Position numbers and translations under genes: made by a program. A stretch of DNA of 7,003 nt from Comamonadaceae bacterium. GTDB taxonomy: Bacteria > Pseudomonadota > Gammaproteobacteria > Burkholderiales > Burkholderiaceae_C. The DNA lies in assembly GCA_027490485.1 (NCBI GenBank), contig JAIXYA010000110.1, positions 1-7,003 on the forward strand, read 5' to 3'. Positions 1 through 6,113 of this stretch are shown piece by piece (the stretch's first letter is position 1; each line of letters begins with the position of its first letter). Below the pieces are notes generated by a model. That model saw only the letters and a list, made by a program, of their open reading frames with translations. It ran no database searches and was not told the DNA's origin.

Positions 1-69
1 GTGCGGATGCGGCTGTTGCGCACAGTGGGAGAGAGGGTCATGCCGCAAGAGGTGGTGACGCAGGGCTGA
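1..69 (+). CDS. C-terminal tail of an unidentified upstream gene (partial)
   Basis: Frame 1 is open from the window edge to a TGA at 67-69 and would give about 22 residues ending in MPQEVVTQG. The stop lies just upstream of the crtD frame, as expected for tightly packed genes of a carotenoid operon. The fragment is too short to assign to a family. It could be another crt gene, but nothing in it proves that. The opposite strand is also open over this short stretch, so even the strand is an inference from the neighbouring + strand genes. Confidence 0.35.
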   Translation: MRMRLLRTVGERVMPQEVVTQG

Positions 70-82
70 GCACAAAGCGGTC

Positions 83-1597
83 GTGGTCGGTGCTGGCATG
101 GCAGGCTTGGTCAGCGCATTGCAACTGGCGCAGCAAGGTTTGTCGGTGACTGTCGTTGACAAGGCTGATCAAGTCGGTGGAAAAATGCGACAACTCATGC
201 CCAACGGGGTTGCCGTGGACAGTGGCCCGACGGTTTTTACCATGCGCTGGGTGTTTGACCAGATCATGGCCTCAGTCGGTACACGCTTGGAAAGTGAATT
301 GACAATCCAGCGTTTGGATGTGCTGGCCCGTCATTTTTGGGAGGATGGTTCCCAACTCGATTTGTACGCAGACCCACAAAAATCGGTAGACGCAGTGGCT
401 CGATTTGCCGGTCCTGAGCAAGCCAAGCGTTTCGTGGCGTTTTGCCAGACCACCCGCGCGGTCTATGACGCACTTGAAGGCCCGTTCATCCGTTCACCCT
501 CACCCACCATGGCGCAGATGATGACCAGCCTAGGTCCGCGTGGTTTGGCGACCCTTGCATCTGTCGGGCCTATGCGCAGCCTCTGGGAAAGTTTGGGCAA
601 GCATTTCACCGATCCACGTATGCGCCAATTGTTTGCCCGCTACGCCACTTATTGCGGTTCCTCGCCATGGCAAGCACCTGCCACCTTGATGTTGATTGCC
701 CAAGTGGAGATGGACGGCGTATGGTCGGTGAAAGGCGGTATGCATGCCCTCGCCCAATGCCTGCAACGTTTGGGCCAAGCCAGAGGTGTGCGTTTCATCT
801 TGGGTCAAGAATGCGAACGCATAGAACTGTCACAAGGCCGTGTCTCGGGTGTGCGCATGCAAAGTGGTGACAGCTTGCGAGCAGACAGTGTGATTTTCAA
901 TGGCGACATTGCAGCCTTGCGACAAGGCTTGCTAGGTCCTGGCGTGAAAAACGCCGTGGCGGGCAAAAAACAAGCTCGATCTTTGTCTGCCATCACCTGG
1001 TCCATGCACACGCCAACCTCAGGCTTGGCCTTGGACAGGCACAATGTTTTTTTCCGTTCAAACTATGCCGAAGAATTCGAGGCGATTTTTCAGCAAGCCA
1101 AGTTACCGTCTCAACCAACCGTCTATGTTTGTGCACAAGACCGTGGCACCGGCGAGGCGGTGAGTGGGGCTGAACGCTTGCTGTGTTTGGTCAATGCGCC
1201 TGCCAATGGCGACAAGCGTAGCTTCACCCCCCAAGAATTGGCCGATTGCACCGCCAGTAGCCAAGAACTGATGGCGCGTTGTGGCTTGTCATTACAGTTG
1301 GAGCCTTCTTCATCATGCGTTCGAACCACACCCCAGGACTTTCACCAACTGTTCCCAGCCACGGGCGGGGCCTTGTATGGCCAAGCCACACATGGATGGA
1401 TGGCGGCGTTCGCCCGTTCGAACGCCAAAGCCCAAGTGCCGGGCCTGTACCTGGCGGGGGGCAGCGTGCATCCGGGGCCGGGGGTGCCGATGGCGGCCAT
1501 GTCGGGCCAACTGGCGGCCGCGGCCCTGATGGACAACCTCGGTTTGACCAAATTATCCAAAGCGGGGGCTACCTCTGGTGGTACCTTGACGCACTGA
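83..1597 (+). CDS. crtD: CrtD-type acyclic carotenoid 3,4-desaturase (methoxyneurosporene dehydrogenase)
   Basis: This is a 504-residue FAD-dependent desaturase of the CrtI/CrtD family. CrtD introduces the C-3,4 double bond into 1-hydroxy or 1-methoxy carotenoids on the way to spheroidene or spirilloxanthin, at the membrane. The GAGMAG dinucleotide-binding motif lies at residues 3-8, followed by VVDKADQVGGKM (about 24-35) and DSGPTVFTMRW (about 46-56). The C-terminal FAD signature LYLAGGSVHPGPGVPMAAMSG starts at about residue 455. The form GGSVHPGPGVPMA is more typical of CrtD than of phytoene desaturase CrtI. Length is normal for the family. The start is odd: an in-frame TGA lies at 56-58 and GTG at 83 is the only usable start codon, leaving almost no first beta strand before the glycine motif. 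crtC follows in an overlapping frame, supporting a crtDC operon. Confidence 0.92.
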   Translation: MVGAGMAGLVSALQLAQQGLSVTVVDKADQVGGKMRQLMPNGVAVDSGPTVFTMRWVFDQIMASVGTRLESELTIQRLDVLARHFWEDGSQLDLYADPQKSVDAVARFAGPEQAKRFVAFCQTTRAVYDALEGPFIRSPSPTMAQMMTSLGPRGLATLASVGPMRSLWESLGKHFTDPRMRQLFARYATYCGSSPWQAPATLMLIAQVEMDGVWSVKGGMHALAQCLQRLGQARGVRFILGQECERIELSQGRVSGVRMQSGDSLRADSVIFNGDIAALRQGLLGPGVKNAVAGKKQARSLSAITWSMHTPTSGLALDRHNVFFRSNYAEEFEAIFQQAKLPSQPTVYVCAQDRGTGEAVSGAERLLCLVNAPANGDKRSFTPQELADCTASSQELMARCGLSLQLEPSSSCVRTTPQDFHQLFPATGGALYGQATHGWMAAFARSNAKAQVPGLYLAGGSVHPGPGVPMAAMSGQLAAAALMDNLGLTKLSKAGATSGGTLTH

Positions 1598-2460
1598 GCG
1601 ACGATGGCCAACATGGCCTGACCATCATCGCCTTTGTCGGCAGCGTGTTTTCGCCTTATTACGCATGGGCTAGGCGCAGCGGCAAGGTTGAACCCGACAA
1701 CTACTGTGCCTTGAACGTGGCGCTTTATTCACGCCATGCCAAACGCTGGACCATGACCGAGCGAGGCGCTACGCAATGTCACCGTGATGCGCAACAGTTC
1801 ACCATCGGTCCCAGTCAGCTGCGCTGGGACGGGCAGTCCCTGGTGATCGATATCAACGAAGTGGGCGTGCCTTTTCCGCACAGTGTCAAAGGGCAGGTGA
1901 GGGTGCATCCGCAGGGCTTGTTCAACTTCAGCACGGCGATAGACCCCACTGGACTTCACCGCTGGGGGCCTCTCGCACCCAGTGCGCAGGTGGAAGTGGC
2001 AATGTCCAGCCCTGGCCAAAGTTGGTCAGGCACCGGGTATTTGGATTCCAATGAAGGCGATGAACCGATAGACCGATCTTGCCGCGAGTGGGACTGGTCA
2101 CGCAGTCCTCTGAAGGATGGCAGCACAGCGGTCATTTACGACATTCAAGGTCAGACACCACAGGGCGACAAGCTCCTGGCGTTGCGCTTCACACCGCAAG
2201 GTGAGGTCTTGCCTTTTGTGCCGCCAAAGCGGCAAACCATGCCCTTGACCCTGTGGCGACTGGGCAGGCGCATGCGCAGTGACGGCAGTGTGCAGGTGGC
2301 GGAACAATTAGAGGACACGCCGTTTTACCAACGTGCTTTGTTGCACAGCAGTTTGTTGGGTGAAGACGTACAGAGCTTTCATGAAAGCATCACCATGTCG
2401 CGTTTGGTGTCGCCCGTGGTGCAGGCCATGTTGCCCTTTCGCATGCCCAGAAGGGCTTGA
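1396..2460 (+). CDS. crtC: CrtC carotenoid 1,2-hydratase (hydroxyneurosporene synthase)
   Basis: CrtC adds water across the C-1,2 double bond of neurosporene, lycopene or related acyclic carotenoids, giving the 1-hydroxy compounds that CrtD desaturates. Family recognition rests on the N-terminal block RFDQ, then GGYLWWYLDALSDDG, then IIAFVGSVFSPYYAWARR, and further on NYCALNVALYS, TMTERGA and EWDWSRSP. The body is intact to the TGA at 2458-2460. The start is uncertain. Recognisable CrtC homology begins near 1540, yet in this frame the only ATG giving the whole domain is at 1396, deep inside crtD and without a visible ribosome-binding site. The 45 or so residues it adds are Gly/Pro-rich and look like a shadow of crtD. 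The next ordinary start is GTG 1645, which would cut off conserved sequence. An ATT at 1546 or a frameshifted read-through from crtD are alternatives. The stop and family are secure. Confidence 0.9.
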   Translation: MDGGVRPFERQSPSAGPVPGGGQRASGAGGADGGHVGPTGGRGPDGQPRFDQIIQSGGYLWWYLDALSDDGQHGLTIIAFVGSVFSPYYAWARRSGKVEPDNYCALNVALYSRHAKRWTMTERGATQCHRDAQQFTIGPSQLRWDGQSLVIDINEVGVPFPHSVKGQVRVHPQGLFNFSTAIDPTGLHRWGPLAPSAQVEVAMSSPGQSWSGTGYLDSNEGDEPIDRSCREWDWSRSPLKDGSTAVIYDIQGQTPQGDKLLALRFTPQGEVLPFVPPKRQTMPLTLWRLGRRMRSDGSVQVAEQLEDTPFYQRALLHSSLLGEDVQSFHESITMSRLVSPVVQAMLPFRMPRRA

Positions 2461-2471
2461 TCACCGCCCTT
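2451..2471. terminator. Weak stem-loop spanning both convergent stop codons
   Basis: AAGGGC at 2451-2456 can pair perfectly with GCCCTT at 2466-2471 around a 9-base loop. The loop contains TGATCA, in which the crtC stop and the stop of the minus-strand crotonase gene sit back to back. The GCCC arm can alternatively pair with GGGC at 2479-2482, followed by the T-rich TTTCTGCTTTCTG. It could act as a weak shared terminator for converging transcripts, but the stem is short and there is no clean T tract. No other terminator fits between the two genes. Confidence 0.3.
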
Positions 2472-3243
2472 TGAAGACGGGCTTTCTGCTTTCTGCAAAC
2501 GCCTTCAAACCTTCCGCAAAATCCGCTGTGCGACTGCTGCTTATTTCTCTTTCACGCAACATATCTTCATCGTAGTGACCGGCGGCAATTTCATTAAGAG
2601 AACGCTTCATGGCTTGTGCCGCCAACGGTGCCAAGGCAAGCACATCATTGACAAGTGTTTGAAGTTGCATTGGAAAATTTACGGTTGATGAAAAGCTTTC
2701 AAACAAGCCCAAGGTTTGTAAATCGGCCGAAGAAAAAACCCTTGCAGTGAGAAAGGCCCGCTTCGCAGCGGCAATGCCAAAGTGGCTGACATAACGTTGC
2801 AAACCGCTGGGGTAATAGTGCAAGCCTAAGGCGGCAGCAGGCATGCGCCACTCGATACCCTCTAGCGCCAACCGCAAATCGCAGGCCAGCACCAAGTCGG
2901 TGGCGCCGCCATAGATGCTGCCGTTCAACGCGCAGATGGTGATGGGACGCAGCTGGTTTAAAGCTTGCGGTACTTTTTCAAAAGCGGTAGAGCCGTGATC
3001 GGCATCGCTGAAACCACCGATGTCATAGCCCGCACAAAACACAGGCTTGGGGTGTCCTTGGGTGTTGGCGGTCAGCACCATCACCAGAACGCTTTTATCG
3101 AGGTTGATTTGTTCAAAATGCTGAAGCAAAACCGATAGATCGGTGTTTTCCAAGCGGTTGCGCTGTGCGGGGCGGTTCAGGGTGATGGTGGCTACACCGT
3201 CTGCAATATGCAGCAAAGGCGCAGAGCTGTCAGAAGCGTTCAT
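2461..3243 (-). CDS. Enoyl-CoA hydratase/isomerase (crotonase) superfamily protein lacking both classical catalytic Glu
   Basis: A 260-residue crotonase-fold protein starting at ATG (complement of 3241-3243). The two oxyanion-hole elements of the fold are present: CAGYD at residues 70-74 and NGSIYGG at 107-113, followed by ACDLRLA. By eye alignment with rat enoyl-CoA hydratase, the position of Glu144 is Ala136 (in MPAAALGL) and that of Glu164 is Arg162 (in AAKRAFLTA). A standard hydratase reaction is therefore unlikely; related folds catalyse isomerisation, decarboxylation, thioester or C-C hydrolysis. The gene lies 16 bases downstream of the enamidase gene on the same strand, so the two are probably co-transcribed and the substrate may belong to nicotinate catabolism beyond 2-formylglutarate. 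That link is inference from position only. The ribosome-binding site is weak, consistent with translation coupled to ena. Confidence 0.87.
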   Translation of the reverse strand: MNASDSSAPLLHIADGVATITLNRPAQRNRLENTDLSVLLQHFEQINLDKSVLVMVLTANTQGHPKPVFCAGYDIGGFSDADHGSTAFEKVPQALNQLRPITICALNGSIYGGATDLVLACDLRLALEGIEWRMPAAALGLHYYPSGLQRYVSHFGIAAAKRAFLTARVFSSADLQTLGLFESFSSTVNFPMQLQTLVNDVLALAPLAAQAMKRSLNEIAAGHYDEDMLREREISSSRTADFAEGLKAFAESRKPVFKGR

Positions 3244-3259
3244 GAGCAGTTGAAGGCCA

Positions 3260-4450
3260 TCAATGCACCACCACGGGTACTTGGGTGGCCGGTGGCGTGT
3301 TGCGACTTCGGGTGCAACGCACCAAGCCGTCGATCATCACCATGCCAATGCCGGGGATGTCACCCAGCTGCACGCTCTCTAACAGCGTGCGACCCGCGGT
3401 TTCTTGGGCGCGGTCCATGAACACAAAATCAGCAGCGCGACCTACCTCGATCAGACCGCAGTTGAGGTTGCGAATGCGTGCGGTGTTGCCGGTGGCGAAA
3501 CAAAACACCAACTCGGCAGGGATGTTGGCCAGGCTAGAGAGCAGCGCGACCATGCGCAACATGCCCAGCGGTTGCACGCCCGAACCCGCAGGCCCATCGG
3601 TGCCCAAGATCACACGGTGCGGGCATTTCAAGTCCAATGCCGCCTTGGCCGCCGCGATCGCCACACGTTCATTGCCGTTGTGCACGATCTCAATAGCGCG
3701 GCTAGACTTTTCGCACAACTCGCAGACATGCGCTTCGGACAGCGAGGTGTGGCCGCCGTTGATATGGCCAATGACATCCGCATCGGCTTCGAGCACCACG
3801 TCTTTGTCTATCAAGCCCGAGCCGGGGATGGAGGGGCCACCGGTGTGAATGGTGCTTTGGATGCCGTGTTTGCGTGCCCAGGCCACCATCTCTTTGGCCT
3901 CATAGCCCGCTTTCACAGACCCCAAACCCACCTCGCCCAAGAGCGTCACACCCGCTGAGGCGAGTTCGGCGAAGTCGTGTTCGGTCATGCCTTTTTCGAT
4001 GATGGGCGCACCCGCGATCACCTTCACGCCACCAGGGCGGAAATTGCTGAAAGCGCGTTGCGCGGTGATGGCCAAAGCCTTCAAGCCAATGATGTCTTTT
4101 GGGCGTCCTGGCAGATGCACCTCACCGGCCGAGATCATGGTGGTGACGCCACCATGCATGGTCGAGTCAATCCAGCCGATTTGGTTTTGCCGTGGCGTCC
4201 AGTCGCCAAACACCGGATGCACATGGCTGTCGATCAAGCCAGGCGCCACACAGGTGTGTTGTGCATCGATGGTGGTTTTGGCGCCTTCGGTGTCCAAGTC
4301 CTTGAAACGACCGACAGCGGTGATCAGGCCATCCACCACCACGATGGTGTCGGCTTGCAAGATGGGTCGGTCGATGTCGCCCGAGAGCAGCAAACCGATG
4401 TTTTTGATGACAACCTTGCCAGAGGCTTCTTCGATGGTGGCTGTGGCCAT
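3260..4450 (-). CDS. ena: Enamidase (1,4,5,6-tetrahydro-6-oxonicotinate amidohydrolase)
   Basis: Amidohydrolase-superfamily enzyme of 396 residues. Enamidase hydrolyses 1,4,5,6-tetrahydro-6-oxonicotinate to 2-formylglutarate and ammonia in the reductive nicotinate pathway. The sequence closely resembles, from memory, the Eubacterium barkeri Fe-Zn enzyme: KNIGLLLSGDI near the N-terminus, LQADTIVV, MHGGVTTMISAGEVHLPGRPKD (split around residues 98-119), KALAIT and the C-terminal SRNTPPA. Likely metal-site residues are H76 and H78 (DSHVHP), E173 (GEVGLG), H202 (HTGG), H229 (GHINGG) and D285 (GTDGP). ATG at 4450 is preferred over an upstream GTG at 4492 because AGGAGT lies about six bases before it and homology begins soon after. 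It is divergent from hnr, which would supply its substrate, and is followed by a crotonase gene. Related imidazolonepropionase- or dihydroorotase-like functions are less likely given the specific motif matches. Confidence 0.9.
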   Translation of the reverse strand: MATATIEEASGKVVIKNIGLLLSGDIDRPILQADTIVVVDGLITAVGRFKDLDTEGAKTTIDAQHTCVAPGLIDSHVHPVFGDWTPRQNQIGWIDSTMHGGVTTMISAGEVHLPGRPKDIIGLKALAITAQRAFSNFRPGGVKVIAGAPIIEKGMTEHDFAELASAGVTLLGEVGLGSVKAGYEAKEMVAWARKHGIQSTIHTGGPSIPGSGLIDKDVVLEADADVIGHINGGHTSLSEAHVCELCEKSSRAIEIVHNGNERVAIAAAKAALDLKCPHRVILGTDGPAGSGVQPLGMLRMVALLSSLANIPAELVFCFATGNTARIRNLNCGLIEVGRAADFVFMDRAQETAGRTLLESVQLGDIPGIGMVMIDGLVRCTRSRNTPPATQVPVVVH

Positions 4451-4512
4451 GGGTGACTCCTGAATGCTTGCGTTGGAAAATGATTCTGCCACGCGTCAAA
4501 GCATAATAGGGC
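4451..4512. promoter_or_regulatory. Divergent promoter region between ena and hnr
   Basis: This 62-bp gap is the only sizeable intergenic space in the window and must hold the start signals for both divergent units unless transcription enters from inside a gene. On the minus strand it ends with the strong AGGAGT ribosome-binding site of ena (complement of about 4456-4461). CATAAT at 4502-4507 resembles a -10 box reading towards hnr, and the overlapping complement TATTAT could serve the ena side. No convincing -35 box is visible for either. An inverted repeat, ATGCTT (4464-4469) and AAGCAT (4499-4504), could bind a regulator, but its arms are short. Confidence 0.5.
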
Positions 4513-6111
4513 ATGGCTACACCCAGTAACACCCACACCGATGGACTTCCCAGCACCGATGCTGCCCAACCGTTGGGCCTGCAAAGGGTAGAGCCGCGAC
4601 ACGGACCGGTGCGTGAGGGCAAGGTGGAGTGCAATGCCTGTCCCGTGCTCTGTCATATCTCTGAAGGGCGTGTGGGTGCTTGCGACCGCTATGCCAACCA
4701 AGGGGGCTTGCTGGTTCGTCTTGACCCCGTGGTGTTTTTAAGCCAAACCCCGCAAACTGCAGACCCTCTTACTTTGCAAGCAAGGACTGCTGAGGAAACG
4801 ACGCCCCAAAGCTTGCCAGCCTTGGGGAGTGCAGAAAGGGGTGTTTTTGTCACCGGCATTGGCGCGTCCACCACCTACCCCGATTACAAACCTGCGCCTT
4901 TCATCGTCGCCTCCAAGTCCAAAGGTGTTGACATGGTGACTGTGGTCACCGAGGGTATTTTTAGCTATTGCAGTTTGAAGGTGAAGATCGACACCGACAG
5001 GTATTTGGGCGACGAGCGCGCTGCGGTGCTCTACCAAGGCGAAGAGGTGGGCCATGTCACCACCGCCGAATACGGTTCGCAAATGCTCAGTGTGGGCGGT
5101 GTGCACCATCTGACGGGCGGCGGTAAAAAACAAGGCCGTATGGCCTTGGAACTCATGCACACCTTGGGCAACCACCAAGCCGCCGAGGTACAGATTGAAA
5201 ACGGTGCCAAGGTGGTGTTGCAGGCCGGTTGTGCGCCTGTCGTTGACGGGGTGACCGAGCAGCGTATGCGTGTGGGCTGTGGTTCGGCAGCGATTGGTAT
5301 GTTTGCGCGACAGTGGCTGGGTTTGTGTGACGAAGTGGTGGTGGTCGATGACCACATCACCGGTGTGTTGACCGAGCACCAAGCAGGGCGTTGTTTGCAC
5401 ATGTTGCCCAGTGGTATCAGCATCAAAGGCCGCAAGTCCACGCCTGGGCGCTATTTCCAAGTGGCTGCAGCTGGCACGGGTTGGGGAGGAACGAACATCA
5501 GCGACCCCTTGTCCATCTTGGATGCTTGGAACCCTGAAGAAGCTTGGCCCGGTTTGCGTTTGCTCATGACCTCCACCACCGGCGAGCATGCAGCTTGGTT
5601 TGTGTTGGATGAACATCTGCAACCCCAGCCTGCCGCCATGCCCCCCGAGGTACAACAAGTGGTGGAACGCATCGGTGAGAACTGCGAACCCTCCTTGGTA
5701 TCGGTGTTGTTTTTGGCTGGTGCAGGTGGCAGCTTGCGTTCGGGTGTCACTGACAACCCGATTCAACTGACACGTGCGGTGAAAAAAGCGCTGGTGAATG
5801 TCACTTGCGGTGGTGCGCCTGCCTATGTGTGGCCGGGTGGCGGCATCACCCTCATGGTGGATGTGTTGCGCATGCCGGCCAACAGCTTTGGCACCGTACC
5901 CACACCCGCCATCGTGGCACCGATCGAGTTCAGCATGAAGCTAGTCGACTACCAAGCTTTGGGCGGCCACATGGGTTTTGTGCGAACCCTGGACGACAGT
6001 TTGCTCAAAGGTGCATGGCATAACGATGGCGCACCCACCCAGCTCAAATGGGAAACACCGCCAGTCAACGCGAATCCTTGGCCCTTGGACAACCCGCCTA
6101 TGTTGGGTTGA
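4513..6111 (+). CDS. hnr: 6-hydroxynicotinate reductase-like iron-sulfur flavoprotein
   Basis: A 532-residue protein recognised as 6-hydroxynicotinate reductase, which reduces 6-hydroxynicotinate to 1,4,5,6-tetrahydro-6-oxonicotinate; the E. barkeri enzyme is reported to carry Fe-S clusters and a covalently bound flavin. The N-terminal cysteine cluster C40-x2-C43-x3-C47-x9-C57 (CNACPVLC, then GACDRYAN) is a plausible [4Fe-4S] site. Further cysteines are at 153, 240, 256, 272, 294, 391 and 432. The middle region is glycine-rich, and GSLRSGVTDNPIQLTRAVKK (406-425) contains a possible flavin-attachment SGVT. There is no signal peptide or membrane segment, so it should be cytoplasmic. It is divergent from ena, which acts on its product, and its stop overlaps the start of an ApbE-like gene. 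ATG 4513 has AGGG only one base upstream, too close for a normal ribosome-binding site, so the exact start is less sure. The assignment relies on recalled family motifs plus the ena neighbour. Confidence 0.85.
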   Translation: MATPSNTHTDGLPSTDAAQPLGLQRVEPRHGPVREGKVECNACPVLCHISEGRVGACDRYANQGGLLVRLDPVVFLSQTPQTADPLTLQARTAEETTPQSLPALGSAERGVFVTGIGASTTYPDYKPAPFIVASKSKGVDMVTVVTEGIFSYCSLKVKIDTDRYLGDERAAVLYQGEEVGHVTTAEYGSQMLSVGGVHHLTGGGKKQGRMALELMHTLGNHQAAEVQIENGAKVVLQAGCAPVVDGVTEQRMRVGCGSAAIGMFARQWLGLCDEVVVVDDHITGVLTEHQAGRCLHMLPSGISIKGRKSTPGRYFQVAAAGTGWGGTNISDPLSILDAWNPEEAWPGLRLLMTSTTGEHAAWFVLDEHLQPQPAAMPPEVQQVVERIGENCEPSLVSVLFLAGAGGSLRSGVTDNPIQLTRAVKKALVNVTCGGAPAYVWPGGGITLMVDVLRMPANSFGTVPTPAIVAPIEFSMKLVDYQALGGHMGFVRTLDDSLLKGAWHNDGAPTQLKWETPPVNANPWPLDNPPMLG

Positions 6112-6113
6112 TG
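6109..6113 (+). promoter_or_regulatory. TGATG stop/start overlap coupling hnr to the ApbE-like gene
   Basis: The hnr stop TGA (6109-6111) shares its A with the ATG (6111-6113) of the next gene. The preceding bases offer only a weak GGGTTG as ribosome-binding site, so the second gene is most likely translated by terminating ribosomes that restart. This implies linked production of the two proteins. Confidence 0.75.

Noticed and set aside
1279..1395. Extension of crtC to the first ATG at 1279
   Set aside because: It would overlap crtD by more than 300 bases and add sequence unlike any CrtC N-terminus. ATG 1396 is already doubtful, so the longer form is less likely.
2482..2497. Short direct repeat CTTTCTG CTTTCTG
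   Set aside because: Only two copies, located in the coding 3' end of the crotonase gene and explained by its codons; no sign of a larger repeat or mobile-element end.
3285..4463. Several open frames of 158-187 codons on the plus strand across the enamidase gene
   Set aside because: They lack family motifs and have unnatural composition, whereas the minus strand encodes a full enamidase with all metal-site residues.
4471..4491. A sigma-54-like site on the minus strand (TGGCAG-AATCA-TTTTC)
   Set aside because: The -24 GG is present, but the invariant GC of the -12 element is replaced by TT.
4738..5766. A long open frame (342 codons) on the minus strand opposite hnr
   Set aside because: It is His/Gln/Thr-rich with no recognisable motif and mirrors the codon pattern of hnr, whose motifs and neighbours are convincing. 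It is a high-GC antisense shadow.
6048..6110. Upstream ATG 6048 as start of the ApbE-like gene
   Set aside because: It lies within hnr and adds residues that look like read-through of another frame. ATG 6111 gives the common TGATG coupling and fits the family N-terminus.
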